From positions 46,018-110,017 of the forward strand of contig JAJFGO010000066.1 in the NCBI GenBank assembly GCA_021776095.1: a stretch of DNA of 64,000 nucleotides. The letters are read 5' to 3'. Shown in pieces: positions 1-9,404 of this stretch (within the stretch, counting starts at the first letter, position 1; each line of letters starts with the position of its first letter). The translations under genes were made by a program, and so were the position numbers. The stretch is from Kiloniellaceae bacterium. GTDB lineage: Bacteria > Pseudomonadota > Alphaproteobacteria > Kiloniellales > J153. The notes under the pieces are model-generated. The model was not told the DNA's origin, made no database searches, and saw only the letters and a program-made list of their open reading frames with translations.

Positions 1-170
1 ATATGTCGATCATCGATGTCGCGTTGGCCTGCGGTTTCGTCTCCGCGTCGCATTTTTCCAAATGCTACCGCGATTTCTTTGGCCGCACCCCGCGCAAGGA
101 ACGGGGTCTGCCAGCGGACTTCGATCTCGGTGCCGAAACCACACCCCTGGCGGCCGCGTCGGGAGAATAG
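1..170 (+). CDS. GlxA-family AraC regulator, C-terminal end (partial)
   Basis: Only the last 55 codons are in the window, read in frame from base 3 to a TAG at 168-170. They encode the end of an AraC-type double helix-turn-helix domain, with the DVALACGFVSASHFSKCYRD stretch that closes the second helix-turn-helix. This is almost the same as the end of the GlxA-family regulator at 47013-47978 (DVAMACGFVSASHFSKCYRD), so I infer the same subfamily, which includes the glycine betaine regulator GbdR. The effector domain lies outside the window, so ligand and targets are unknown. Confidence 0.85.
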   Translation, partial: MSIIDVALACGFVSASHFSKCYRDFFGRTPRKERGLPADFDLGAETTPLAAASGE

Positions 171-183
171 GCGGGACGCCTGT

Positions 184-619
184 TTAGCCGCCGCGTGCTT
201 TTTCCTTTAACGCCTTTGGTGAAAATGCGTAGCTGTCTTTGGTAGGCGGTTTGTGGCAGGCCAGGCATTGGGCCTGGTTGATACCATCAGGCCGGGTTCC
301 GTCGGCCTTGAACACGGCATAGTTCCAATCGCCATTGCGCAATTTCTTTGGGATGCTGTCGCCCCAACCAGGTTGGGTTTCCATTGCCGTATAGGCGGCA
401 AGTTAGCCACGCTCGTAAAAACCCATCGGCGCCGGTAACCGGATTTCCGTCGCCGTCTAGCCTGGCTTTGTAAACTTCGACGAAAAGGTAGGCGCCATCC
501 GGCAGAGGTTCGCCAGCCGCGGCGGCACGTAGGGCCAGGTCATTAGCGAGGTAGCGGCGGACTTTTCGTCCGATATTCCGTTGGCAGCCGGCGAATTCCT
601 CGGGTATGACCGGTGTCAT
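184..619 (-). pseudogene. cytochrome P460 family, frameshifted remnant
   Basis: The 3' part (184 to about 405) encodes a P460-like end with TAMETQPGWG, LRNGDWNYAVFKADG and the haem-attachment motif CLACH. The 5' part, in the next frame up to about 619, encodes LPDGAYLFVEVYKARLDGDG, which is the preceding P460 strand. The two parts join only if one base is removed (or two added) near 395-415; the alternative in-frame path also meets a TAA. No signal peptide can be found, and the possible start at 619 overlaps the transporter start on the other strand. A periplasmic c-type haem protein without its leader and with a shifted frame is most simply a dead gene. A sequencing error could explain the frameshift but not the missing leader. 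Confidence 0.7.
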
Positions 620-1826
620 GTTGCCTCTGACCTTTTTGCGCGCCCATGGACAGTTGCTCGGTTTTGGCCTGACCATGGCGATGTGCTCCAGTTTTGGACA
701 AACATTCTTCATCTCGCTTTTCGGTGCGGAGATACGGGCCGCGCTCGGCCTTTCGCACGGCGGCTTCGGCACGCTCTATGCTCTCGGCACCCTGGGTAGC
801 GCCGCGCTCCTGGTTTTCGGCGGCCGCTTAATCGATCGTTGGCCCCTGGTCCTGTTTGCCGGAACCGTGCTCGGTGGACTGGCAATCGCGTGCCTGGCCA
901 TGTCGGCCGTGGAATCCGTGGCCGGCCTGGCTCTCGCGATTTTCGGCCTCCGGTTTTTCGGCCAGGGTCTTTCGAGCCACGCTTCCCTGACCGCCATGGC
1001 GCGCTATTTCGAGCGCGAGCGCGGCCGCGCCGTCGCCATCGCCTCGCTCGGCTATCCAGCGGGCGAGGCCTTGTGGCCACCGCTGGTCGTGGCGCTTTTA
1101 GTGGGGTTCTCCTGGCGCACGCTCTGGCTAGGGGCCGCCATCGTGCTGGTTTTGGTCGCCCTGCCCCTGGTGCTCTGGTTGCTTAAGGGGCATGGCGCGC
1201 GCGATATCGCCCTCAAGGCGCGCAGTCGCGACGGGGCAGGCGACGCGACCCTGGGTCAGGCTTTACGTGAAGGCCGGTTCTGGCTGCGTATGCCGGCCTT
1301 GCTCGCACCGTCCTTCATTTCGACCGGGCTCATTTTCCATCAGGTTCATATCGCCGCCACCAAGGGTTGGCCCATGTCCCTCATGGCGGGCTCATTTAGT
1401 TTTTACGCCCTCGGCAGTGTCGCCAGCGTCATGCTCATCGGCGGCCTGGTCGACCGCATGAGCGCGCGGCGCCTGGTGCCGTTTTTCCTGACACCCCTGG
1501 TCTGTGCGTGCCTGGCGCTGGCCGCGAGCGACGCGCCCTACATGGCACCGGTTTTTTTCGCCTTATTGGGCGTCGGTGCCGGGGCGACGACCTCAATTCT
1601 GGGCACGCTTTGGGCGGAGCTTTACGGCGTCGCGCATCTGGGCGCGATCCGCGCCTTCGCCCAGGCCGCCATGGTGTTCTCCACCGGCTTAGCACCGGCC
1701 GTCTTGGGCCTTCTGATCGATGCGGGAGTCGGCGCCGGCGCGATCGCGCTCGGCTGTGCGGCCTATTGCTTTGGCGCCTCGACGCTGGCCTTCGCGGCGC
1801 GCCAGCGGGTGCCTCTGCGCGCTTGA
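606..1826 (+). CDS. major facilitator superfamily transporter
   Basis: This 406-residue protein has about twelve hydrophobic segments and the usual MFS layout of two six-helix halves. A GGRLIDRWP stretch follows the second helix, in the position of the conserved MFS loop motif, and a GGLVDRMSARR stretch occupies the matching place in the second half. It should be a secondary transporter in the inner membrane; substrate unknown. The start at 606 has no convincing ribosome binding site, and ATG codons at 618 and 675 are alternatives. The gene faces the dienelactone hydrolase with only 7 bases between stop codons, so the two are convergent and not an operon. Confidence 0.85.
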   Translation: MTGVMLPLTFLRAHGQLLGFGLTMAMCSSFGQTFFISLFGAEIRAALGLSHGGFGTLYALGTLGSAALLVFGGRLIDRWPLVLFAGTVLGGLAIACLAMSAVESVAGLALAIFGLRFFGQGLSSHASLTAMARYFERERGRAVAIASLGYPAGEALWPPLVVALLVGFSWRTLWLGAAIVLVLVALPLVLWLLKGHGARDIALKARSRDGAGDATLGQALREGRFWLRMPALLAPSFISTGLIFHQVHIAATKGWPMSLMAGSFSFYALGSVASVMLIGGLVDRMSARRLVPFFLTPLVCACLALAASDAPYMAPVFFALLGVGAGATTSILGTLWAELYGVAHLGAIRAFAQAAMVFSTGLAPAVLGLLIDAGVGAGAIALGCAAYCFGASTLAFAARQRVPLRA

Positions 1827-1833
1827 ATGTGGC

Positions 1834-2508
1834 TCAGCCGACGTCGTCGGCGAAGACCGCGAGAGTGCGCTGCTCCGCCAGCTTGGCGGCTTCGGCGTCG
1901 TACTGCTGCCGCTGGTCGCAGTTGAATCCGTGGCCGGCGCCTTCGTATGTGTAGATCGCGATCTCCGGGTGGGTTATGCCGATCAGCTCGACCTCATCCA
2001 TGGGAATGGATGTATCCAGGGTACCGAAGTGCAGGCTCAACGGGATAACCGGCTTTTCGCTTAGGAACGCTTTAATGTTACCGCCGTAGTAGCCTGAGGC
2101 TGCGGTTAGCCTGCCGCCTAGGCGGCAGGCCGCGATGTAGACCAACTGGCCGCCCCAGCAGTAGCCGACGATGCCGACCCTGCCGGCGCTGGCCGCCTCG
2201 TCCGCGGCGGCCGCGATGTCCGCGATCGCGGCGTCGGTATCGCATTGGCCGCGCAGCTCGCGCCCGCGTGCGACGTCGTCCGGCGTGTAACCGGTTTCCA
2301 CATCGCGTTCGACCCGGTCAAAGATCGCCGGCGCAACCGCCAAGTATCCGGCGACGGCGTAGCGGTCGCAGACGCTGCGGATATGACTGTTCACGCCAAA
2401 GATTTCCTGCACCACCACGAGGCCGCCCTTGGGCGGGCCCGCGGGCGCGGCCATGTAGGCGCCGAACTCGTGCCCGTCGCCGGCGGTCAAGCGGAGGGTC
2501 TCGCCCAT
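1834..2508 (-). CDS. dienelactone hydrolase family protein
   Basis: This is a 224-residue alpha/beta hydrolase. The catalytic triad of the dienelactone hydrolase family is visible: Cys117 in GYCWGG, Asp165 in GTLDTSIP and His193 in GAGHGFN. A cysteine rather than serine nucleophile is normal for this family. I chose the ATG at 2508 because AGGAG lies 8 bases upstream; a start nine codons further out is open but has no such site. It is probably cytoplasmic. Family members open lactone rings in aromatic degradation, but many genomic copies have unknown substrates and nothing nearby identifies this one. The HD-domain gene ends 19 bases upstream on the same strand. Confidence 0.88.
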   Translation of the reverse strand: MGETLRLTAGDGHEFGAYMAAPAGPPKGGLVVVQEIFGVNSHIRSVCDRYAVAGYLAVAPAIFDRVERDVETGYTPDDVARGRELRGQCDTDAAIADIAAAADEAASAGRVGIVGYCWGGQLVYIAACRLGGRLTAASGYYGGNIKAFLSEKPVIPLSLHFGTLDTSIPMDEVELIGITHPEIAIYTYEGAGHGFNCDQRQQYDAEAAKLAEQRTLAVFADDVG

Positions 2509-2527
2509 GTCGGTTGCTCCTATCGGT

Positions 2528-3088
2528 TCAGGCAAAAGCGCGCGGCGTCCGCGCGAAGATTCGGCGCACGGCGGGCTTGAAAGCGCTTAAGGGTGCGGTG
2601 TCGTAGTCGGGGTCGAAGGAGTTTTGATCCCAGCGCTCGCAGAACGCCGCGCAGGCCTCGAAATGGGGATGGTCGCGGTATCGCTCCCGCCCGTCGCGGT
2701 CGCCGCCGATGTGATGAAAAAAGTAATAGCCTTGAAACAGGCCATGATGCGCGATGATCCAATAGTTTTTTTCCCCGACGTAGGGGCGCAGTATGGCGGC
2801 CGCCGCGGCGCTATGATTCTCCGGTGCGATGGTATCGCCGATGTCGTGGAGGAGGGCGCAGACCACGGTTTCCTCGTCCGCATCGTCGCGCATTGCCCGT
2901 GTCGCGCTTTGCAGGCTATGCTGGTAGCGATCGATTTTGTAGCCGAGCTTCGGTCCCGCCATCGCCTTGAGCAGGCCGAGCACATTATCGGCTAGGTTCG
3001 CCTGAATGTGTGCGTCCAAGAGGTCGCCCAGGAACTGGTATTCCAGCTGCGTGCCGTCCTTCATTTGCGTAAAGTCGATGGTGTCCAC
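2528..3088 (-). CDS. HD-domain protein, possible PhnZ/MIOX-like diiron oxygenase
   Basis: The 186-residue product has the HD-domain metal ligands in order: His57 (RYQHSL), His81-Asp82 (LLHDIGD), His92 (ENHS), His114/115 (IAHHGLFQGYYFF) and Asp154 (ERWDQ). The spacing and the extra histidines resemble HD proteins of the PhnZ and myo-inositol oxygenase type, which bind two irons and cleave C-C or C-P bonds, as well as ordinary phosphohydrolases. I start it at the GTG at 3088, which has AAGGAG 9 bases upstream. It is the last gene of the corrinoid operon, about 70 bases after the acetyltransferase, so it may act in the same pathway. Whether it is an oxygenase or a hydrolase is not decided by sequence reading. 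Confidence 0.75.
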   Translation of the reverse strand: MDTIDFTQMKDGTQLEYQFLGDLLDAHIQANLADNVLGLLKAMAGPKLGYKIDRYQHSLQSATRAMRDDADEETVVCALLHDIGDTIAPENHSAAAAAILRPYVGEKNYWIIAHHGLFQGYYFFHHIGGDRDGRERYRDHPHFEACAAFCERWDQNSFDPDYDTAPLSAFKPAVRRIFARTPRAFA

Positions 3089-3158
3089 GGGCGCCGACTC
3101 CTTGGTTTTTTTCCGGTAGTTAGTCTGGGCCCTGGCCGGTGGTTCTGTCCAGAGGAGG

Positions 3159-3692
3159 TTACGACGGACCCGTAGGCTCGCGTGTTCGCCATTCCTCGGC
3201 CGTGATAACGTAGAAATTGATCGTGGGTTTGGGTTCCTCGACTTTTTCCTGCAACCTGAAGCCAAGCTTTTCCATAACCCTGCGCGCCGCCGTGTTCGGC
3301 GCTTGGACCACGGACCAGACGCGCTCCGGCTCGGCCCGGGCAAAGCAATCGTCCAGGGTGACCCGCACCGCCTCGGTCGTCAGGCCGCTGCCCCAGTATG
3401 GCGGCAAAAGGGCATAACGCAGGGCCGGCTCGACCCGCGAGGCCAGGCTGAAGAAGCCACATTCGCCGACGAAATCGCCGCCGGCCTTTAGGAAGGCCGC
3501 GCGCATACCCAGACCCCGGTCGCGCCAGCGCTGGACGTGCTCTTCAAGAGTGGTACGGGCTTGGGCGCGGGTCAGCTGGCCCAGCTTGGTGAATTCGGTT
3601 ACCTGCGCGTTGCCATAGAGACCGATGACCCGATCGAGATCGTCCGCCGTCAGGGGGCGGAGGGTCAGCCGTACCGTTTCGAGCTGCTCCAC
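3159..3692 (-). CDS. GNAT family N-acetyltransferase
   Basis: A 177-residue protein of the RimJ/RimL-like branch of GNAT enzymes: it opens with ETVRLTLRPLTADD, has the acetyl-CoA-binding region around PPYWGSGLTTEAV, and ends with NTAARRVMEKLGFR. It would move an acetyl group from acetyl-CoA to an amine or protein N-terminus. The GTG at 3692 is chosen because AAGGA lies about 10 bases upstream and the family fold starts right there. The gene begins 13 bases after the RACo stop codon, so it is almost certainly co-transcribed. Substrate unknown. Confidence 0.85.
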   Translation of the reverse strand: MEQLETVRLTLRPLTADDLDRVIGLYGNAQVTEFTKLGQLTRAQARTTLEEHVQRWRDRGLGMRAAFLKAGGDFVGECGFFSLASRVEPALRYALLPPYWGSGLTTEAVRVTLDDCFARAEPERVWSVVQAPNTAARRVMEKLGFRLQEKVEEPKPTINFYVITAEEWRTREPTGPS

Positions 3693-3705
3693 CGCCGAGG
3701 CTTCC

Positions 3706-5724
3706 TTAGGCCCTGGGACGTCGCCGCCGCCGGCCCCCAGTCGCGCTGCCGGCCTCGCCACCGTCTGCCTTCGGCACGGGCAGGGGGACTGCGGCCGCGA
3801 GCTGCGGGAAAGGGTCGTTGGTGTGGGGAATCCCCATGGCGCCGACGAAATGCTCCTGGAAGCGGGCTTCGACGGCGGTCTCGATCTTCTCGACCCGCTT
3901 GATGATCTCTGCGATGTCGTCGCGGGCGCGTTGATTGAGCAAGGCGATGCGCGCGCCGGTGCCGGCTGCGTTGCCGGCGGAGCCGACCTTGTCCAAGGGA
4001 CAATCCGGGATCATGCCCAGGATCATGGCGTGTTTGGTATCGATATGGCTGCCGAAGGCGCCAGCCAGGACCACCCGGTCTACGGTCTCGATACCCAGGC
4101 GGTCCATGAGTAGACGCGCCCCGGCGTAAAGCGCCGCCTTGCCCAACTGGATCGCCCGCACGTCATTCTGCTGGATGCACAACTCCGGCTCACCCTCGCG
4201 CAGCAGATAGGAAAAGGTGCGCCCGTCTGGCCGGACGCGGGTGCTGCGCGCGGCCAGGGCGCCATCGATGGTGCCATCCTTACGCAGAATGCCGGCCAGG
4301 TACATCTCAGCCAGCACTTCGATGATGCCGGAGCCGCAGATGCCGGTGACGCCGGTGGTCTTAGTGGCCTCGTCGAACCCGTCCTCATCGGACCAGAGGT
4401 CGCAGCCGATCACCTTGACCCGCGGCTCTAAGGTTTCCGGGTCGATGCGCACGCGCTCGATGGCGCCGGGCGCGGCGCGCTGGCCGCAGGAAATTTGCGC
4501 GCCCTCGAAGGCCGGACCGGTCGGCGAAGAACAGGCGAGCAGTCGGTCCTTGTTGCCGAGCACGATTTCGGCATTGGTGCCGACGTCGACGATCAGCACG
4601 ATCTCGTCGCTGAGGTGCGGGGTTTCCGACAGAATGACCCCAGCGGTATCCGCCCCGACGTGGCCGGCGATGCAGGGCAGCACGAAGACCCGGGCGTTGC
4701 GGTTGATCTCGACCAGGTCGATCTCGCTGGCCCAGAAGGTCAAACCGGAATTGGCCGCCAAAGCGAAGGGTGCGCCGCCGAGCTCCGTCGGGTCGATGCC
4801 GAGCAAGAGGTGATGCATGATCGGATTGCCGACGAAGGTCGCGTTCAGGATGTGGTCGGTCGCGACTCCGGCCTCCGCGGCGACCTCCTTGAACAGGGCG
4901 TTGATCGCTTCGCGCACCACCGCGGTGAGATCCTTGTCTCCGCCCGGATTCATCATGACGTAGGAAACCCGGCTCATCAGGTCTTCGCCGAAGCGAATTT
5001 GCGGGTTCATGACCCCGGCCGAGGCGACCACCTCGCCGCTTGCCAGATTGCACAAGTGGGCCGCGATGGTGGTCGAGCCCACATCGACCGCGACGCCGTA
5101 GGCCCGGTCGTGGAAGCCGGGCCAGGCGGTGGTCAAAACTTGGCCGCGATGGACCACGACCGTGATTTTCCAGTCGCCGCCGCGCAAGGCTTTTTGCAAG
5201 CCCTGGATCACCCGCAGGTCGCATTCCAGCCGCGCCAACCCCCACTGCTCCTCGAGTGCCGTCATGACCCGCTCCAGATCGCCGGAGGGGTTATGCATGT
5301 CGGGTTCTTCGACCTCGATGTAGTGCAAGCGGATCGCGGGATCGATCTCGATAGCGCGGACCTCGGCCCGTTTGCGCACGACCTGCTTGTGGACCTGGCT
5401 TTCGGGCGGTACGTCGATCACCAGATCGCCCAGGATCTGGGCCTGGCAGGACAGGCGCTGGCGCGCGCGGATGCCGCGCTTCTCGTCGTAGCGGGCTTCG
5501 ACCGGGTTGGCGCGGCTCAGGTTCTCGTCCCGGCTGACGATGCCGTGTTTAGGGAAGTCGCCGGCACTAAGTCGGACTTGGCACCGGCCGCATAGGCCGC
5601 GCCCGCCGCACACCGAATCGATATCGACGCCCAGGCTGCGCGCCGCCTTCAGGATCGGCGTGCCGTTTGGAAAACGGCCGCGCCGCCCGGACGGCGTGAA
5701 TACGATGAGCGGGTCTTGAGTCAT
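3706..5724 (-). CDS. reductive activator of corrinoid protein (RACo, ASKHA ATPase with 2Fe-2S domain)
   Basis: This 672-residue protein has an N-terminal plant-type ferredoxin domain with Cys39, Cys45, Cys48 and Cys93 (CX5CX2C plus a distal Cys), a linker, and from about residue 205 an ASKHA-type ATPase fold starting YGVAVDVGSTTIA. Further nucleotide-fold blocks are IVDVGTNAEIVLG and VVLAGAFGSHID. RACo proteins use ATP to return an accidentally oxidised Co(II) corrinoid to the active Co(I) state. The neighbours, a corrinoid protein and a methyltetrahydrofolate methyltransferase, fit exactly. The last 30 or so residues are low-complexity, ending in an arginine run. The protein is cytoplasmic. 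Confidence 0.92.
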   Translation of the reverse strand: MTQDPLIVFTPSGRRGRFPNGTPILKAARSLGVDIDSVCGGRGLCGRCQVRLSAGDFPKHGIVSRDENLSRANPVEARYDEKRGIRARQRLSCQAQILGDLVIDVPPESQVHKQVVRKRAEVRAIEIDPAIRLHYIEVEEPDMHNPSGDLERVMTALEEQWGLARLECDLRVIQGLQKALRGGDWKITVVVHRGQVLTTAWPGFHDRAYGVAVDVGSTTIAAHLCNLASGEVVASAGVMNPQIRFGEDLMSRVSYVMMNPGGDKDLTAVVREAINALFKEVAAEAGVATDHILNATFVGNPIMHHLLLGIDPTELGGAPFALAANSGLTFWASEIDLVEINRNARVFVLPCIAGHVGADTAGVILSETPHLSDEIVLIVDVGTNAEIVLGNKDRLLACSSPTGPAFEGAQISCGQRAAPGAIERVRIDPETLEPRVKVIGCDLWSDEDGFDEATKTTGVTGICGSGIIEVLAEMYLAGILRKDGTIDGALAARSTRVRPDGRTFSYLLREGEPELCIQQNDVRAIQLGKAALYAGARLLMDRLGIETVDRVVLAGAFGSHIDTKHAMILGMIPDCPLDKVGSAGNAAGTGARIALLNQRARDDIAEIIKRVEKIETAVEARFQEHFVGAMGIPHTNDPFPQLAAAVPLPVPKADGGEAGSATGGRRRRRPRA

Positions 5725-5795
5725 GATGGCGCTCGGCCTGCCTGCTTTTCTTTGCCGGATTGGGGGACGCGGCCTAGATGACCCGCGTCCCTATC

Positions 5796-6695
<900 letters not shown>

Positions 6696-6745
6696 GGATC
6701 GTGTGCTTTCCTGGTTTGCCGGGGGTCCGTGGCGCCGGCGCCAAA

Positions 6746-7705
6746 CTATTCGATGTCGCGGGTGACGGCAAAGGCCTTGCCGTTTTTCACTAAGTCGAAA
6801 TCGCCGTCTTGAACCGCATAGGTCCATTTGGCTGAGCGGCGCAAGCCGCCAAGGGGATAGATATGCAGCTTGGCGATGGCGCTGTGCGGATTGGCGGCCT
6901 TGTGGCGCGCCAGGTCGATCAACAGGCGGTCCGGTTGCTGCACCGTCAGCAGTTTGGCGATATGCCGCGCCTGGCGCGTGAGCACCCGCATGGAGGCACC
7001 GACACCGCATGCCTTGGCGTGATTGATCAGGGTTTTCAGGGTTGCCAGGCCCGGAACTCCGATATGGATCGGCAGGGTGTTGCCGGCGTCGCGGATCGCT
7101 TTTTCCCAGGCGATGATCGGTGCCGCCTCGAAACAGAACTGGGTGGCGATATGGAACGTCGCGTCGCTGCGCTGCGCGAAGGCGTTTTTCCACTGCAAAG
7201 CTTCATGCGCGTGGGTAGCGGGAATATCCTGGCTGCCTTCCGGGTGGCCGGCCACGCCCATACGCTTGATGCCGTAGGCGTCGAATAGGCCGGTCTCGAG
7301 CAACTCCATGGAATTGTCGAAATCGCCCAGGGGCTCGCTGACCCCGCCCGCCAATACGACCACGTCCTCGACCCCGACCTCGCCTTGCAGGCGTTTCAGG
7401 TTCTCTTCGAAGACCGTCTTGCTCGGGATAGAACGGGCCGCGAAATGTGGTGCCGGCACGAAACCCTCGTCCTTCAGGCGCTTGGCAGTCAGGATCGTGT
7501 CGGCAAAGTCGGACCCCGGCAGGAAGGTCACGCTAACCGTGGCGCCGACGCGCAAATGCTCGCGGTAATCAGGGATCTTCAAGGCCGATCCCGGTGTGGT
7601 CTCAATCGAGAAGCCTTCGACCAGCTCCATGATTTGCTGCTTGGTCGTGTCCATTTCATCCGGCTCCCAGGTCGCGGCCAAGGCCGTGCTGCGCCAACTA
7701 GCCAT
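6746..7705 (-). CDS. methylenetetrahydrofolate reductase-like protein
   Basis: This 319-residue protein has the TIM-barrel signatures of MetF-like flavoproteins: SIETTPGSALKI near the N-terminus, VTFLPGSDFADTILTAKRL, VVVLAGGVSEPLGDF and HIATQFCFEA. It would interconvert methyl- and methylene-tetrahydrofolate, here probably oxidising the methyl group taken up through the corrinoid protein. The ATG at 7705 is chosen for its AAGGAGG 8 bases upstream. The start overlaps the end of the preceding small gene by 8 bases, which indicates translational coupling. MetF proper normally serves methionine synthesis; this copy sits in a catabolic-looking operon. Confidence 0.88.
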   Translation of the reverse strand: MASWRSTALAATWEPDEMDTTKQQIMELVEGFSIETTPGSALKIPDYREHLRVGATVSVTFLPGSDFADTILTAKRLKDEGFVPAPHFAARSIPSKTVFEENLKRLQGEVGVEDVVVLAGGVSEPLGDFDNSMELLETGLFDAYGIKRMGVAGHPEGSQDIPATHAHEALQWKNAFAQRSDATFHIATQFCFEAAPIIAWEKAIRDAGNTLPIHIGVPGLATLKTLINHAKACGVGASMRVLTRQARHIAKLLTVQQPDRLLIDLARHKAANPHSAIAKLHIYPLGGLRRSAKWTYAVQDGDFDLVKNGKAFAVTRDIE

Positions 7706-8021
7706 GGTCGCTTCCTCCTTGAACCTCATTCACGCCGCCGGACGCTACCAGGGCGGTCAGGTGGGCGTCGTCGAATTCGGTTTCCAAGCGTTGGGCCGCT
7801 GCCTCGGCCTCGGTCTCCAAATCGTCGCCGCAGTCGACCGGGGTGGCGCGACGCCATTCGGCCAGATAGGAATCGGAATCGCGTAATTTGGCCCGCATGG
7901 CCGCCCGATCGATCGCCTTTTCGAAACGCTCGCTCAATTGGCGCTTAGCGGTTTGCCGCCCGGCCTTGACGATGACCTGGGCGGGAATGTCACGCCAGTA
8001 GACTACGGTTAACTTCGCCAT
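7698..8021 (-). CDS. small protein of the Virulence_fact (PF13769) type
   Basis: A 107-residue protein starting MAKLTVVYWRDIPAQVIVK, with a conserved basic/acidic middle (RQLSERFEKAIDRAAMRAK) and an EWRR segment. I recognise it as the family annotated as virulence factor, a name that does not describe its role. Members are regularly found beside corrinoid methyltransferase genes in alphaproteobacteria; their biochemical role is unknown to me. The ATG at 8021 lies 11 bases after the DUF1638 stop, and its 3' end overlaps the reductase start by 8 bases. It has no signal peptide or membrane segment, so it is likely cytoplasmic. Confidence 0.75.
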   Translation of the reverse strand: MAKLTVVYWRDIPAQVIVKAGRQTAKRQLSERFEKAIDRAAMRAKLRDSDSYLAEWRRATPVDCGDDLETEAEAAAQRLETEFDDAHLTALVASGGVNEVQGGSDHG

Positions 8022-8032
8022 CTCGTGGAACC

Positions 8033-8656
8033 CTAATTTGCCTGTCGCAGAAAATCGTCGAGCTCGCCATAACCGGTGAAGCGGCGCTCGAACCCCAAGC
8101 CAATGCGCTCGGCGGCGGCGCGGGCACGCTCGGTTAGTTCGGTGTCTTCGGTTTGCGCCAGGTAGATCACCTTGGTGTAGTTGCCGAAGTAATCGTTCAG
8201 GAGTTCCGGGTGCTGGTCGATGCCCAGGCCTTCGAAGATCAGCCGGTCGAAGTGGCGCGCCAGATAGTCGGTCAAATAGAAACATGTCGGGTCGTCGTCG
8301 GCGTGCTCGATGAAGCTATCGACGCCGGAAAAGAAGGCGTAGCAATGAGGACCGCCGATCCGTTCCACACCTTCCTCCGCGAGCACGTTATCGAGCAAAC
8401 CGCCGGTGCCGCAGTCGCCGTAGGCGACGAAGACCCGCTCGAAGCCGTCGCGCCGCGCGGCCTGGATCTTGGCGCGCACACCGTCGGGAATTTTGGCAGG
8501 GGTGTTGTGCCAGATCGCCGGCAGACAGGTTACCGAAAGGTCGCGCCAAGCGTTGACGCGGATCAGGTCCACAATCTCACGGGCCAGCGCGCCACAGGCG
8601 ATGACCAGTGTGCGCGCCTCGGTCGCACTCCCCGGCATGGTGTCTGCGCCCTTCAT
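8033..8656 (-). CDS. DUF1638 family protein
   Basis: This 207-residue protein has the features I know from DUF1638: TLVIACGALARE near the start, LPAIWHNTP, VAYGDCGTGGLLD and PHCYAFFSG. The conserved Cys/His residues in GDCGTGG and PHCYAF could bind metal or a corrinoid, but no function is established. The family is repeatedly associated with corrinoid methyltransferase loci, which is the case here: it lies 27 bases after the corrinoid protein gene. ATG codons at 8656 and 8638 are both possible; the second has an AAGGG about 10 bases upstream, so the first six residues are uncertain. Confidence 0.8.
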   Translation of the reverse strand: MKGADTMPGSATEARTLVIACGALAREIVDLIRVNAWRDLSVTCLPAIWHNTPAKIPDGVRAKIQAARRDGFERVFVAYGDCGTGGLLDNVLAEEGVERIGGPHCYAFFSGVDSFIEHADDDPTCFYLTDYLARHFDRLIFEGLGIDQHPELLNDYFGNYTKVIYLAQTEDTELTERARAAAERIGLGFERRFTGYGELDDFLRQAN

Positions 8657-8683
8657 GTTCAGCCGGGATTGCCTGGCCCAAAA

Positions 8684-9391
8684 TCAGGCCGCCGTGCCGC
8701 CACGCACGTTGTGTTTGCGCTTCATGAAGTCCTTCGCGGTTTCGACCGCGACGGCGGCATCCCGGCAATAGGCATCGGCGCCGATCGCTTCGGCAAAGGC
8801 TTCGTTCAGGGGGGCGCCGCCGACCAAGACGACATAGTCGTCGCGCATGCCCTTTTCTTTCAAGGTGTCGATTACGACCTTCATGTAGGGCATGGTCGTG
8901 GTCAGCAGGGCCGACATACCCAGGATGTCGGGCTGGTGTTCGGCAATCGCCTCCAGATAGGCTTCGACAGCATTGTTGATGCCGATATTGATGACTTCGA
9001 AGCCGGCGCCCTCCATCATCATGGCAACCAAGTTCTTGCCAATGTCGTGGATATCGCCTTTGACCGTACCGATGACCATCTTGCCGATGGTCGGCGCGCC
9101 GGTCTCGGCCAGCAGCGGGCGCAAGATCGTCATGCCGGCCTTCATGGCGTTGGCGGCGAGCAGCACCTCCGGTACGAAAAGGATGCCGTCGCGGAAATCG
9201 ATGCCGACGATTCGCATGCCTTCGACTAGGGCTTCGGTCAAGGTCCTATAGGGGGTCCAGCCGCGTTCAAGGAGGATGTGAACGCTTTCCTCGATTTCTT
9301 CTTTTAGACCGTCGTAGAGGTCGTCGTGCATTTGCTGCACGAGGTCCTCGTCGCTGAGCGAGCGGAGATCCAGATCGTCCGAATCCGACAT
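8684..9391 (-). CDS. corrinoid (cobalamin-binding) methyl-carrier protein
   Basis: The 235-residue product has an N-terminal helical cap domain (about residues 15-95) and a C-terminal B12-binding Rossmann domain. The lower-axial-ligand motif DIHDIGK is at residues 113-119, with His115 the expected cobalt ligand. MSALLTTTMPYMKVVI and VVLVGGAPLNEAFA complete the MttC/MtgC-like signature. It carries the methyl group between a substrate-specific methyltransferase and the folate methyltransferase encoded downstream. It is the first gene of the operon. A hairpin followed by five Ts ends 15 bases before the start codon (see 9405-9490). The only ribosome binding site candidate is GGGG 8 bases upstream. 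Confidence 0.93.
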   Translation of the reverse strand: MSDSDDLDLRSLSDEDLVQQMHDDLYDGLKEEIEESVHILLERGWTPYRTLTEALVEGMRIVGIDFRDGILFVPEVLLAANAMKAGMTILRPLLAETGAPTIGKMVIGTVKGDIHDIGKNLVAMMMEGAGFEVINIGINNAVEAYLEAIAEHQPDILGMSALLTTTMPYMKVVIDTLKEKGMRDDYVVLVGGAPLNEAFAEAIGADAYCRDAAVAVETAKDFMKRKHNVRGGTAA

Positions 9392-9404
9392 CGGTCAAAC
9401 CCCA

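Noticed and set aside
4495..5595. 366-codon open frame antisense to RACo
   Set aside because: It is a mirror frame of a well-supported gene in GC-rich DNA, with no family motif and a dense Asp/Gly/His/Gln bias typical of shadow translation. Similar frames oppose purF (22955-23998) and the DUF1638/corrinoid genes (8153-9229).
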